A DNA stretch of 64,000 nucleotides. Source: an uncultured Coriobacteriales bacterium (lineage in GTDB: Bacteria > Actinomycetota > Coriobacteriia > Coriobacteriales > QAMH01). The notes beneath the pieces were generated by a model, which was given only the letters and a program-made list of their open reading frames with translations, was not told the origin of the DNA and searched no databases. Made by a program: the position numbers and the translations under genes. Positions 33,364 through 41,810 of this stretch are shown here, piece after piece (within the stretch, counting starts at the first letter, position 1; each line of letters starts with the position of its first letter). Where the stretch lies: positions 1-64,000 of the forward strand of contig CAKUES010000009.1 in the NCBI GenBank assembly GCA_934646835.1. Direction: 5' to 3'.

Positions 33364-35475
33364 GTGTCCAAACACTCTCGCCGCCGTGCGCGCCATTCCA
33401 AGGCCCAGAAGCGCACGGGCTGGCTTACCGGCATAGTCGGCGCCATCGTGGCCCTCGTCGTCGGTTGCGTGCTCGCTGTTGTCATCGCCTGCTCTGCATG
33501 GCTGCAAAACCTTCCCGACTACAGCAACATCGACCTGTACGCCAAGTCCGGCTATTCGACTATCTACGCAGCTGACAGGCAGACGGAGCTTGCAAAGATC
33601 ACGCTGGAGAACCGCATCGAGGTTGCTCCCAACGAGGTCTCCCGCTACGTCCTCGACGGAACGGTCGCTACGGAAGACGAGCGCTTCTACTACCACAACG
33701 GCGTCGATCTCATGGGCATCGGCCGCGCGGTCCTCACCAACATCACCGGCAATGGGCGCGAAGGCGCGTCGACGATCACCCAGCAGCTCGTCCGCAACAC
33801 GGTGCTTCTCGACGAGATGAACGACATCACCGTCGAGCGCAAGGTCCGCGAGATGTACATCGCGCTCAAGGTCGAGCAGGAGTACACAAAAGACCAGATC
33901 CTGATGATGTACATCAACGTGATCAACTACGGTGACGGTAACTACGGCATCGAGACCGCGGCCGAGGATTACTTTGGCTGCACCGCCAACGAGCTCACCT
34001 TGGCCCAAGCGGCGATGCTCGTCGGCATCCCCCAGTCTCCCAACGCCAACAACCCTCGTCAGCACTATGACACGGCACTCGAGCGCTCCCACCTCGTGCT
34101 CAACCGCATGCTCTCCAACGGCAAGATCAGCCAGGAGGAGTACGACCAGGCGATGGCGGAGAAGCCCAAGCTCTACAACCCCAAGAACAAGAAGGACAAG
34201 GACGACTCCAACCTCGCCCCGTACTTCGTCGACTACGTCAAGCAGCTGCTCCAGACCGAGGAGTTCAACATCTCCGAGCTCTCCCAGGGCGGCCTGGCCA
34301 TCTACACCACGATCGACCCCAAGGCGCAAAAGGCCGCCAACAAGGCCGTCAAGGAGGCCATGGCGCAAAAGGACAGCGGCCTCGACGCGTCGCTTACGAG
34401 CATCGATCCGAGCACGGGCAACATCGTTGCGATGGTCGGCGGCAAGAACTACAAGAAGAGCCAGTTCAACCTTGCCACGCAGATGAGCAGGCAGGCGGGC
34501 TCTTCCTTCAAGACCTTTGCCTTGGTTGCGGCCCTGAGCGAGGGCGTGAGCCCCGATACCTACATCGACTCTTCGAGCCCGGCACAGATCACGCCGACCT
34601 GGACGGTTAAGAACTCCGAGGGCGAGGGCAGCGGCAACATCACGCTGCGCTCTGCCACCACGTACTCCGTCAACACGGTGTACGCACGCCTCGCCCACGG
34701 CATCGGTGCGGAGTGCATCGTCGACACGGCCCACAAGATGGGCATCACGAGCGAGCTGCAGCCCTATGAGTCTATCTGCCTGGGTGCACAGGGCGTGAAC
34801 ACGCTTGAGATGGCGAGCGCCTATGCGACGCTTGCCGCCGGCGGTGTCTACCACAAGCCCACTGCCGTGCTCCAGGTTGTCGACATACGCGGCAACGAGG
34901 TCTACAGTGCGGGTGTGAACCAGGGCGAGCAGGTCATCAGCGCTGCTATCGCTCAGGAGGCAACCAACATCCTCAAGACCGTCGTGGAATACGGTACGGG
35001 CACCTCTGCGAGCCTGTGGTGCGGTCAGGAGGCCGCTGGCAAGACGGGCACGTCTGAGAACGGCCGCGATCTCTGGTTCTGCGGAATTACCCCGCAGTAC
35101 TCGACTGCCGTGTGGTGCGGATACCCGGAGGAGAAGGCGACGGGCCTGTACGGCGGTTCTACCTGCGGTCCCATCTGGCGTGCGTACACGGACGCAGTGC
35201 TCGAGGGGCAGGAGCACAAGAGCTTCCCTCATACGGATGAGAAGCCGACGTACAAGACCGGTTGGGATTTCGCGGAGTCCTGGGGCTCTGACAGCGCCAC
35301 GACGAACGACGGCGATGATGCCAAGAAGGACGAGGAGGACGATCCCACCATCGACGACACCGACGTGCCTGGCGATGACGCAGAGGTAGAGGAGCCCTCA
35401 AAGCCCGACACCAAGCCCAGCAAGCCTGACAAGGACCCAGAGCCTGCACCTGAGCCCGACGAGGGCGACGAGTAG
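33364..35475 (+). CDS. class A penicillin-binding protein (bifunctional)
   Basis: 703 residues. One membrane anchor (about 20-45), a GT51 glycosyltransferase (TEDERFYYHNGVD; GREGASTITQQLVRN) and a transpeptidase with SSFK, SVNT and KTGTSE motifs. It polymerises and cross-links peptidoglycan outside the membrane. The C-terminus is a disordered acidic, Pro-rich tail of about 70 residues. GTG start at 33364 with AGGAGG five bases ahead. A bidirectional terminator follows. Probable name pbp1A-like; not assigned exactly. Confidence 0.95.
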   Translation: MSKHSRRRARHSKAQKRTGWLTGIVGAIVALVVGCVLAVVIACSAWLQNLPDYSNIDLYAKSGYSTIYAADRQTELAKITLENRIEVAPNEVSRYVLDGTVATEDERFYYHNGVDLMGIGRAVLTNITGNGREGASTITQQLVRNTVLLDEMNDITVERKVREMYIALKVEQEYTKDQILMMYINVINYGDGNYGIETAAEDYFGCTANELTLAQAAMLVGIPQSPNANNPRQHYDTALERSHLVLNRMLSNGKISQEEYDQAMAEKPKLYNPKNKKDKDDSNLAPYFVDYVKQLLQTEEFNISELSQGGLAIYTTIDPKAQKAANKAVKEAMAQKDSGLDASLTSIDPSTGNIVAMVGGKNYKKSQFNLATQMSRQAGSSFKTFALVAALSEGVSPDTYIDSSSPAQITPTWTVKNSEGEGSGNITLRSATTYSVNTVYARLAHGIGAECIVDTAHKMGITSELQPYESICLGAQGVNTLEMASAYATLAAGGVYHKPTAVLQVVDIRGNEVYSAGVNQGEQVISAAIAQEATNILKTVVEYGTGTSASLWCGQEAAGKTGTSENGRDLWFCGITPQYSTAVWCGYPEEKATGLYGGSTCGPIWRAYTDAVLEGQEHKSFPHTDEKPTYKTGWDFAESWGSDSATTNDGDDAKKDEEDDPTIDDTDVPGDDAEVEEPSKPDTKPSKPDKDPEPAPEPDEGDE

Positions 35476-35486
35476 CTTTGCAGCAA

Positions 35487-35526
35487 AAGAAAAAGCACCT
35501 GCCCCAGAGGGCGGGTGCTTTTTTGC
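35487..35526. terminator. bidirectional intrinsic terminator
   Basis: AAAAGCACCTGCCC (35491-35504) pairs with GGGCGGGTGCTTTT (35509-35522). A runs on the left and T runs on the right let it end both the PBP gene (+) and the convergent gene at 35602-36189 (-). Confidence 0.9.
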
Positions 35527-35550
35527 GTCGAGGGCGTATTGGCCGCATGG

Positions 35551-35577
35551 CACACATTGTGCCAGTGACAAAGTGTG
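35551..35577. repeat. class I palindrome core
   Basis: CACACATTGTGCCAGTGACA continues to GTGTG. The 27 bases are the exact reverse complement of 20032-20058, and the CCAGTGACAAAGTG core is the same as in the arms of 1321-1422 and 2219-2320. Single arm here, in a convergent gap just beside a terminator. Confidence 0.7.
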
Positions 35578-35601
35578 TCAAAACGCTGCTCCTATCTCGC
35601 G

Positions 35602-36189
35602 CTAGACCCTGATGCCGCCCATGGCGAGGCTGATGATGTCGCGCGTGAAATGGTAGTCGTAGGGCGGCTCCTCGTGCCAGTCGCCGGCGGCGTCGCGGAC
35701 GAGCGCGTCGATGTCTGCTCCCTCGCGGATGGTCAGGTACTCGTCGAACCAGATGTCGCGGTCGATGGCGAACAGGCGGCCTCCCTGCCTGAACACGATT
35801 GCCTGGATGAGCTTGAGCTTGTTGACGGGGATATCGCCTTTTGTGAGCTCGGGCGTGTCCACGACGAGGTAGATGTCGTCGACGGTGAGCTCGACGCCTG
35901 TCTTGCGCGTGATGGTCTTGCTGCTGGGGCACCACAGCTCGCGTCCGTCGTCAGGCTCGATGCTGAGGATGGAGATTTCCTCCATGTCGCCTCCAGGGCC
36001 CATGGGGATGCTCTCGTGCTTGTTTTGGATGAGAAAGCCCGCTCCGCCAAAGTCGAGGCGCACGGTCTTGTAGACCTGGTCGGGGTTGTCGAACATGATG
36101 TAGGCTTCGTAGGACTCCAGCGTCCAGCCGATGAACGAGCGCAGCATGCGCTGGGAGCTGTCGTCTAACAGTCGTACGGTCTCGATCAT
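35602..36189 (-). CDS. protein of unknown function
   Basis: 195 residues starting MIETVRLLDDSS. It contains no transmembrane helix or known catalytic motif and seems to be a soluble beta-rich protein; two notable stretches are GPGGDMEEISILSIE and VDDIYLVVDTPELTKGD. The start at 36189 is supported by AAGGAGAG on the minus strand. It shares the convergent terminator with the PBP gene and is divergent from the lysozyme-like gene, so it may be linked to envelope biology by position only. Confidence 0.72.
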   Translation of the reverse strand: MIETVRLLDDSSQRMLRSFIGWTLESYEAYIMFDNPDQVYKTVRLDFGGAGFLIQNKHESIPMGPGGDMEEISILSIEPDDGRELWCPSSKTITRKTGVELTVDDIYLVVDTPELTKGDIPVNKLKLIQAIVFRQGGRLFAIDRDIWFDEYLTIREGADIDALVRDAAGDWHEEPPYDYHFTRDIISLAMGGIRV

Positions 36190-36310
36190 GATCTCTCCTT
36201 GTTCTTCTTTCTTAGAGGTGCATGATAACGCGTACGCACTTGAAAGACGCCCTGAGGTGGTACCTTGTAGATGTGAAGTAACCCAAGCAGCCGAAGCCGG
36301 AGGGATTATC

Positions 36311-37066
36311 ATGACGCAATCTCAACGACAGACGGGAAGCAGGAGGCCAACAACCAGCAAGGCGCTTGCCCGAGGCAGCGCGCGCGGCTCAAGCAGGTCG
36401 CAGCCAAAGTACCGCGAGCGTACCGGTGCCGCTGCGGCTGCAGCGTGGACGCCGCCGGCAAAGCTGCGCATCGCCATAGTCGCCGTGGTCCTCATCGCGC
36501 TGATAGCGGGCATAGCAGTCTCTTGCGCATCATCCGCCGCGAGGCAATCCCAATGGGAGCATGATCACTATTGGCAGAGCACTGTCGAGGCGGCGGAGGA
36601 CTACTTTGGCGTCAACAAGAAGTACACCGCGGCCATCCTCACGATGATTCAGGTGGAGTCTGACGGCAACGTGGACGTCGACGAGCGCCACGACATCCTC
36701 CAAACCTACGAAGGCGACGGCAAGAAGTACCTGATGAAGGGTGTGAAGAAGGAGGGTGTTGCGGGTAAGACCCCGGAGGCCTCTATCTACGCCGGAACTT
36801 ACGAGTTCTCCTTGTGCATCAACGACTTCAAGAAATACCTTGGCAGAAAACCCGTTCCGGACGATCTCAACGACATCGCCCTGCTTGCCCAGGGTTACAA
36901 CTACGGGCATCTTGGCTGGTTTAACTGGCTTGCAGACCAAGGTGTCGATACTTGGACACTTGAGGCGAGCAAGGCGTATCAAGAGCGCATCGACGGTCTT
37001 GGCACGGCAAACCATGGCCAAAAGATCATGGACACCTACAAGAGAATCGTCGGGGAGCAGGGTTGA
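36311..37066 (+). CDS. membrane-anchored lysozyme-like protein
   Basis: 251 residues. A Ser/Arg-rich cytoplasmic start (1-55), a membrane helix (about 57-78, IAIVAVVLIALIAGIAVSC) and an extracellular lysozyme-like domain of the CwlT type. The likely catalytic Glu is in IQVESDGN; YNYGHLGWFNWL is the typical later motif. It would cut peptidoglycan. ATG 36311 follows GGAGG. It fits the envelope theme with the PBP gene 1 kb upstream. Confidence 0.82.
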   Translation: MTQSQRQTGSRRPTTSKALARGSARGSSRSQPKYRERTGAAAAAAWTPPAKLRIAIVAVVLIALIAGIAVSCASSAARQSQWEHDHYWQSTVEAAEDYFGVNKKYTAAILTMIQVESDGNVDVDERHDILQTYEGDGKKYLMKGVKKEGVAGKTPEASIYAGTYEFSLCINDFKKYLGRKPVPDDLNDIALLAQGYNYGHLGWFNWLADQGVDTWTLEASKAYQERIDGLGTANHGQKIMDTYKRIVGEQG

Positions 37067-37247
37067 GGCTCGTCACCTGGCGGGGCGGGGGCGAGCGGAA
37101 GTGGGTTTCGCTCGTCGTGCCGCAGGTCTTGCTGGGCCAGCCGATGAAAGGCTTCTTGGAAAAAGTTGAAATTGGGTATAGCCATAAAACGAACTTGCCG
37201 CTATACTTTTAACTCGCGCCTTACGAGGCGCAGTTGAAAGTCTTCAT

Positions 37248-37325
37248 GGTGGCTGTGGCGCAGTTGGTTAGCGCGCCAGATTGTGGCTCTGGAGATCGAG
37301 GGTTCGAATCCCTTCAGCCACCCCA
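37248..37325 (+). tRNA. tRNA-His (GTG)
   Basis: Cloverleaf with acceptor GTGGCTG/CAGCCAC, the extra G(-1) paired with C73 that marks tRNA-His, anticodon loop TTGTGGC (anticodon GTG), T loop TTCGAAT, and an encoded CCA. A -10 box TATACT lies at 37202-37207. The tRNA-Lys gene begins ten bases later, so they are probably co-transcribed. Confidence 0.97.
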
Positions 37326-37334
37326 GACTTTCAC

Positions 37335-37410
<76 letters not shown>

Positions 37411-37420
37411 TCGCATCATC

Positions 37421-37446
37421 AGCCCCTCCCCGAGGGGCTTTTTTGT
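37421..37446 (+). terminator. terminator of tRNA-His/tRNA-Lys copy 1
   Basis: AGCCCCT (37421-37427) pairs with AGGGGCT (37433-37439), followed by TTTTT. The same structure is repeated after each tRNA-Lys unit. Confidence 0.85.
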
Positions 37447-37455
37447 TGCTGTAAA

Positions 37456-37605
37456 CCAGTTGCAGGGGTGAGAACCGAGAGAGTGAGCGCGTGAAGCAAG
37501 CGCGCCGGTGGCGCGTTTGCAGCGCGAACAGCCTGAGCGAGGCGGCAGCCGAGCGAGGGCGGCGCCTGCGCCCTTTGCAGGCGCGGAACCCCTGACGGTC
37601 CACCA
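37456..37605. repeat. tRNA-Lys tail unit 1 with tRNA 3'-end copy
   Basis: About 130 GC-rich bases followed by a 20-base copy of the tRNA-Lys 3' end (GAACCCCTGACGGTCCACCA, 37586-37605), then a terminator-like GGCCCCTCG/CGAGGGGTCC hairpin (37617-37640). No ORF is plausible. A near-identical unit follows copy 2. Confidence 0.85.
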
Positions 37606-37651
37606 TTGATTGCCTAGGCCCCTCGATTTCGAGGGGTCCTTTGTTTTCGTA

Positions 37652-37676
37652 TACCAGTTGCAGGGGCGAGAACCCA
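37652..37676. repeat. truncated start of a tail unit
   Basis: The bases CCAGTTGCAGGGGCGAGAAC match the beginning of both tail units (near 37456 and 37867) but then diverge, suggesting a third, truncated unit. Confidence 0.6.
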
Positions 37677-37704
37677 AAAAATTTCAACTTTCTCAAGAAA
37701 ATGC

Positions 37705-37733
37705 TTGCACAGCACCGCAAACAAGCGTATATT
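37705..37733 (+). promoter_or_regulatory. promoter of tRNA-Lys copy 2
   Basis: TTGCAC (37705-37710), 17-base spacer, TATATT (37728-37733). The tRNA begins 13 bases downstream. Confidence 0.8.
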
Positions 37734-37746
37734 ACTTCCTCGCGCC

Positions 37747-37822
<76 letters not shown>

Positions 37823-37833
37823 GCGATACAATC

Positions 37834-37857
37834 AGCCCCTCCTCGAGGGGCTTTTTT
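37834..37857 (+). terminator. terminator of tRNA-Lys copy 2
   Basis: AGCCCCTCCTCGAGGGGCT hairpin followed by TTTTTT. Confidence 0.85.
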
Positions 37858-37866
37858 GTTGCCATG

Positions 37867-38018
37867 AATCAGTTGCAGGGGTGAGAACCGAGAGAGTGAG
37901 CGCGTAAAGCAAATGCGCCGGTGGCGCGTTTGCAGCGCGAACAGCCTGAGCGAGGCGGCAGCCGAGCGAGGGCGGCGTCTGCGCCCTTTGCAGGCGCGGA
38001 ACCCCCGACGGTCCACCA
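37867..38018. repeat. tRNA-Lys tail unit 2 with tRNA 3'-end copy
   Basis: Same GC-rich unit as 37456-37605 with only a few substitutions, ending in a tRNA 3'-end copy at 37999-38018 that has one change (CCCCCGAC for CCCCTGAC). The terminator at 38029-38052 follows. The remaining 200 bases up to the next gene show no clear feature. Confidence 0.85.
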
Positions 38019-38028
38019 TCGCAAAATC

Positions 38029-38052
38029 AGCCCCTCCTCGAGGGGCTTTTTT
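38029..38052 (+). terminator. terminator after tail unit 2
   Basis: AGCCCCTCCTCGAGGGGCT and six T residues, a copy of the tRNA-Lys terminator although no intact tRNA precedes it. Confidence 0.8.
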
Positions 38053-38268
38053 GTTGCCTGATTTCGGGTATCTAGTGGTTAAGACCCCGTATGTCCGTCA
38101 TTCTGAGGTGCTCTGCTCAGGGTCGGGGGCACAGTGCGTCTGCTTCGGAGAATGAAGCTATATACTCTAATTTCTGTGTAAAACAATAGCAAATGCAGAT
38201 GTTTTCGACTAACGGCGGTATTTCTGCGGTATCCTAATCGGACTGTTTACAAAATTCGAGGAGCATCT

Positions 38269-38865
38269 GTGAGCGCAGCAAAAGAGTCAAAATGGGAAGC
38301 CCAAAAGGCGGAGGTTCTCTCTCGCATGGTCGAGGAAGCCGAGGCAGAGGAGACCGACGAGGAGTGGGAGGCTCTCGACGCTGCGGCTGAGGCAGAGGAG
38401 CAGAAGGTCTTCGAGGAAGTCGCTGCCGCAAAGGTCGAGCGCGCCAAGATCGAGGCCCGCCATCTCGAGCGCGAGCGCCAGATGCAAGAGGCTGCTGCCA
38501 AGGAGCTTGAGCGCGAGCGCAAGGCTGAGAAGGACGCCACCCCTGAGGAGGAGCTCTCCGAGGAGGAGAGGCTTCTGCGCCGAGCGCACGTGGCTGCATG
38601 CGACGGCGTCCAGCTGCGCCGCACATCCAAGATGTCGCTGTTCTTCATGGCGCTCGGCATCGTCGAGGTCGCCTTTGGCTTCATGCGCCAGAACATGTTT
38701 GTGGTCGGCGTCGGCATCATCTTGTTTGTCTTCTGCCTTACCTTCTACATCAAGCTTCGTCCGCGTCTCAAAGCGGCGGTCGAGCATTTCGATATCCTCA
38801 ATGCGGAGCTTGAGGAGTACCGCATCAAGAACCCCAAGCCGGCACAGGAGCCGGAGCAGGCCTAA
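38269..38865 (+). CDS. coiled-coil membrane protein of unknown function
   Basis: 198 residues. The N-terminal ~110 are a charged coiled coil rich in Glu, Ala and Lys; two membrane helices follow (about 124-141 and 144-162); a short cytoplasmic helix ends in KPAQEPEQA. No known family recognised. GTG start at 38269, with GAGGAG six bases before it. Intrinsic terminator follows. Confidence 0.75.
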   Translation: MSAAKESKWEAQKAEVLSRMVEEAEAEETDEEWEALDAAAEAEEQKVFEEVAAAKVERAKIEARHLERERQMQEAAAKELERERKAEKDATPEEELSEEERLLRRAHVAACDGVQLRRTSKMSLFFMALGIVEVAFGFMRQNMFVVGVGIILFVFCLTFYIKLRPRLKAAVEHFDILNAELEEYRIKNPKPAQEPEQA

Positions 38866-38887
38866 ACACAGGGAATCAGATATGAGC

Positions 38888-38915
38888 AAAGGGGTGGTTT
38901 TTACCGCCCCTTTTT
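38888..38915 (+). terminator. intrinsic terminator
   Basis: AAAGGGGTGG (38888-38897) pairs with the GC-rich CCGCCCC arm (38904-38910) with one mismatch, followed by TTTTT. Confidence 0.8.
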
Positions 38916-38999
38916 GCTGTCTGCAGTCATCTGCGTTTTTGTGTCGCATGGCTGCGGTAGGATTGTCGCACCGTTTGTATATTCGAGAGGTTTGAGTTG

Positions 39000-41597
39000 A
39001 TGACAGAGCAGACTGCACAGTCGCAAGAGGCAATCGAGCAAGTTGAAGAGGGCCAGGACGCAAAGACGTATGGTTCCTTGGGTGCCCTTGCGGACAAGAT
39101 CTGGAACGAGCAGGGCGAGGATGCAGACGCTGCAGATATCTTCGAGGCCTTTATGCTGTGGGCGGCAGACCGCGGCACGGAGCTGTGGCCCCATCAGGAA
39201 GATGCGCTGCTTGCCCTTATGAGCGGTCAGCACGTCATCCTCGGCACTCCTACGGGCAGCGGTAAGTCCATGGTCGCGCTCGGTATGCACTTCCTTGCGC
39301 TGTGTCGTGACCAGGTCTCCTTCTACACAGCGCCCATTAAGGCCCTTGTCAGCGAGAAGTTCTTTGCCTTGGCAGATATCTTTGGCCGCGATTTCGTCGG
39401 CATGATCACGGGTGATAGCGCCATCAACCCCACCGCCCCAATCATCTGCTGCACGGCGGAGATCTTGGCCAACCGCGCTTTGGCGGAGGGCCCGGATGCA
39501 GACATCTCCTACGTCGCCATGGACGAGTTCCACTTCTATGCAGATGTGGACCGCGGTTGGGCATGGCAGGTTCCCCTGCTCGAGTTGACGGAGACCAAGT
39601 TCCTGCTCATGAGCGCGACGCTCGGCGATACTGGCGCCATTGCCGCCCATCTCGAGGAGCGCACATGCTGCCCCGTTGAGGTCATCGACAACGCCCAGCG
39701 TCCTGTCCCCTTGACTTTCGAGTACGAGGACACCGCCCTCGAGGGCACGGTCGAGCTTGCCTTGCGCGATGGCGAGGCACCTATCTACATCGTCCATTTC
39801 TCGCAGGATGCGGCGCTCAACAGTGCGCAGGCGCTTGCAAGCTACGGTGTCGCCACCAAGGAGCAGCGCGCCGCTGTCAAGGAGGCGAGCAAGGGCACGA
39901 GCTTCAATACGGCCTTTGGCAAGATCTTGCAGCGTTTGCTCGGCTGCGGCGTAGGCGTGCACCATGCAGGCATGCTTCCCCGCTATCGTCTTCTGGTCGA
40001 GAAACTCGCACAGGAGGGCTTGCTGCCGGTCATCTGCGGCACAGACACCCTCGGTGTGGGTATCAACGTGCCCATCCACACCGTCTTGCTCACAGCGCTT
40101 ACCAAGTTCGACGGCCACAAGCAGCGCAAGCTCAATGCGCGCGAGTTCCATCAGATCGCAGGCCGTGCGGGCCGCAGCGGCTTTGATACAGAGGGCGTGG
40201 TCATCGCGCTCGCCCCGGAGCATGAGATCGAGAACGCCAAGCTGCGCGCCAAGGCGGGAGACGACCCCAAGAAGCAGCGCAAGCTCAAGCTCAAGAAGGC
40301 GCCGGAGAACTTTGTCAACTGGAACGAGCAAGCCTTCCAGCGCCTCATCGACACCGTGCCGGAGCCGCTCAAGCCGCGCATGCGCATTACTCATTCCATG
40401 GTGCTCTCCCTGGTTGAGCGCGGCGGTGACGCTCGTGCGCGCGTCGAGGGGCTGATCGAAGTCAGTCACCAGACTGAGGAGGAGAAGGTTAAGCTGCGCC
40501 TGCGCGCGGAGGAGATCTTCACTACCCTCATCGACGCGGGCGTCGTAGAGGTGCTCGAGGACGAGGATGGCAACCCCGACTACGTGACCACGGTCGACAT
40601 GCCGCGTGACTTCGCGCTCGACCAGCCGCTGTCCCCCTTCCTGCTCGCCGCGCTCGAGCTGCTCGATCCCGAGGATGAGAACTACGCCCTCGACGTCGTG
40701 AGCATGGTCGAGAGCACGCTCGAGGAGCCGCGCCAGATCTTGCGTGCGCAGGAGCGTCGTGCCCGCGACAAGGCGATGGCGCAGATGAAGGCAGATGGCG
40801 TCGACTATGACGAGCGCCTCGAGAAGCTGCAGGAGGTCACCTATCCCAAGCCCCTCGAGGACATGCTTGCAGGTGCCTTCGAGATGTACTGCGAGAGTGT
40901 GCCCTGGGCGCGCGACTACGTTGTGAGCCCCAAGAGCATCCTGCGCGAGATGCTCGAGACGGGCGACACCTTCAAGAGCTACGTGAGCGCGTATGGTATC
41001 GCTCGCAGCGAAGGTCTGCTGCTGCGCTATCTAAGCGATGCCTTCCGCGTGCTCGACCGCACTATCCCGCTCGACAAGCGCAACGAGCAGCTCGACGATA
41101 TCGTCAGCTGGCTTGGTGTGGTTGTCCGTAGCGTCGACAGCAGCTTGGTCGACGAGTGGGAAGGCCTGGGCGCTGGCAACCTCGATGCGGCACCGCCTTC
41201 TGCGGAGGAGGTCATCGTCGCGGACAGGCGTGGTCTGCGTATCCTCGTGCGCAATGCGCTCTTCCAGCGCGTGCGCCTCATGGCGCTCGACCGTGCCGAC
41301 GAGCTCGGCTGCATGGACATCGACTGGGGTTTTGGCGAGCGCAAGTGGCGCCAGGCACTCGAGGATTACTACGAGACCCACGAGGAGGTCCTCATCGACG
41401 CCGATGCGCGCAGCTCCGCCTACATCGACATCGATGAGTCGGACGAGGCATCGAGCCGCGTTTGGCACGTGCGCCAGATTGTCAGCGACAACGACGGCGA
41501 CCACGACTTCCGCATCACCGGCGACGTCGACTTGGTTGCCACGCAAGACGGCGGCGAGGTCGTGTTCACCAACTACAACGCGGCGTTCTTCGATTAG
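39000..41597 (+). CDS. DExH-box superfamily 2 helicase, DUF3516/Ski2-like type
   Basis: 865 residues. Helicase motifs: TPTGSGKS (I), DEFHFY (II), SATLGD (III), a C-terminal RecA domain with GTDTLGVGINVP (V) and QIAGRAGRSGFD (VI). The C-terminal ~400 residues match the long domain of actinobacterial DUF3516/HelY-like proteins, thought to act in RNA or DNA metabolism; substrate not known. The ATG at 39000 follows GAGAGG; a TTG codon one triplet earlier is possible. Confidence 0.87.
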   Translation: MTEQTAQSQEAIEQVEEGQDAKTYGSLGALADKIWNEQGEDADAADIFEAFMLWAADRGTELWPHQEDALLALMSGQHVILGTPTGSGKSMVALGMHFLALCRDQVSFYTAPIKALVSEKFFALADIFGRDFVGMITGDSAINPTAPIICCTAEILANRALAEGPDADISYVAMDEFHFYADVDRGWAWQVPLLELTETKFLLMSATLGDTGAIAAHLEERTCCPVEVIDNAQRPVPLTFEYEDTALEGTVELALRDGEAPIYIVHFSQDAALNSAQALASYGVATKEQRAAVKEASKGTSFNTAFGKILQRLLGCGVGVHHAGMLPRYRLLVEKLAQEGLLPVICGTDTLGVGINVPIHTVLLTALTKFDGHKQRKLNAREFHQIAGRAGRSGFDTEGVVIALAPEHEIENAKLRAKAGDDPKKQRKLKLKKAPENFVNWNEQAFQRLIDTVPEPLKPRMRITHSMVLSLVERGGDARARVEGLIEVSHQTEEEKVKLRLRAEEIFTTLIDAGVVEVLEDEDGNPDYVTTVDMPRDFALDQPLSPFLLAALELLDPEDENYALDVVSMVESTLEEPRQILRAQERRARDKAMAQMKADGVDYDERLEKLQEVTYPKPLEDMLAGAFEMYCESVPWARDYVVSPKSILREMLETGDTFKSYVSAYGIARSEGLLLRYLSDAFRVLDRTIPLDKRNEQLDDIVSWLGVVVRSVDSSLVDEWEGLGAGNLDAAPPSAEEVIVADRRGLRILVRNALFQRVRLMALDRADELGCMDIDWGFGERKWRQALEDYYETHEEVLIDADARSSAYIDIDESDEASSRVWHVRQIVSDNDGDHDFRITGDVDLVATQDGGEVVFTNYNAAFFD

Positions 41598-41613
41598 AGC
41601 ATGCGCCGTCAGG

Positions 41614-41663
41614 GCGGTGTGCAAGGGGAGGGGAGCCCTCGCCTTGCACGCCGCTTCTGTTTT
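41614..41663 (+). terminator. hairpin terminator
   Basis: GCGGTGTGCAAGG (41614-41626) pairs with CCTTGCACGCCGC (41642-41654), one G-T pair, followed by TTCTGTTTT. The remaining bases before 41811 show no feature. Confidence 0.75.
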
Positions 41664-41810
41664 GATTCGCTTGCCGCACAGGGCGTGAGCCAGCAAGCGT
41701 CTTGCGCCTACCCAGCCAAAGTCACATGTATCCCCGCACCGTCCCGTGGTTTTCTGCGTCGCATGACGCTGCTATCATTCTTGGGACGTTTTTCACGACA
41801 GGAGTTTTAG

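Noticed and set aside
37586..37605. third tRNA-Lys gene
   Set aside because: Only the last 20 bases of the tRNA are present; the anticodon arm is absent.
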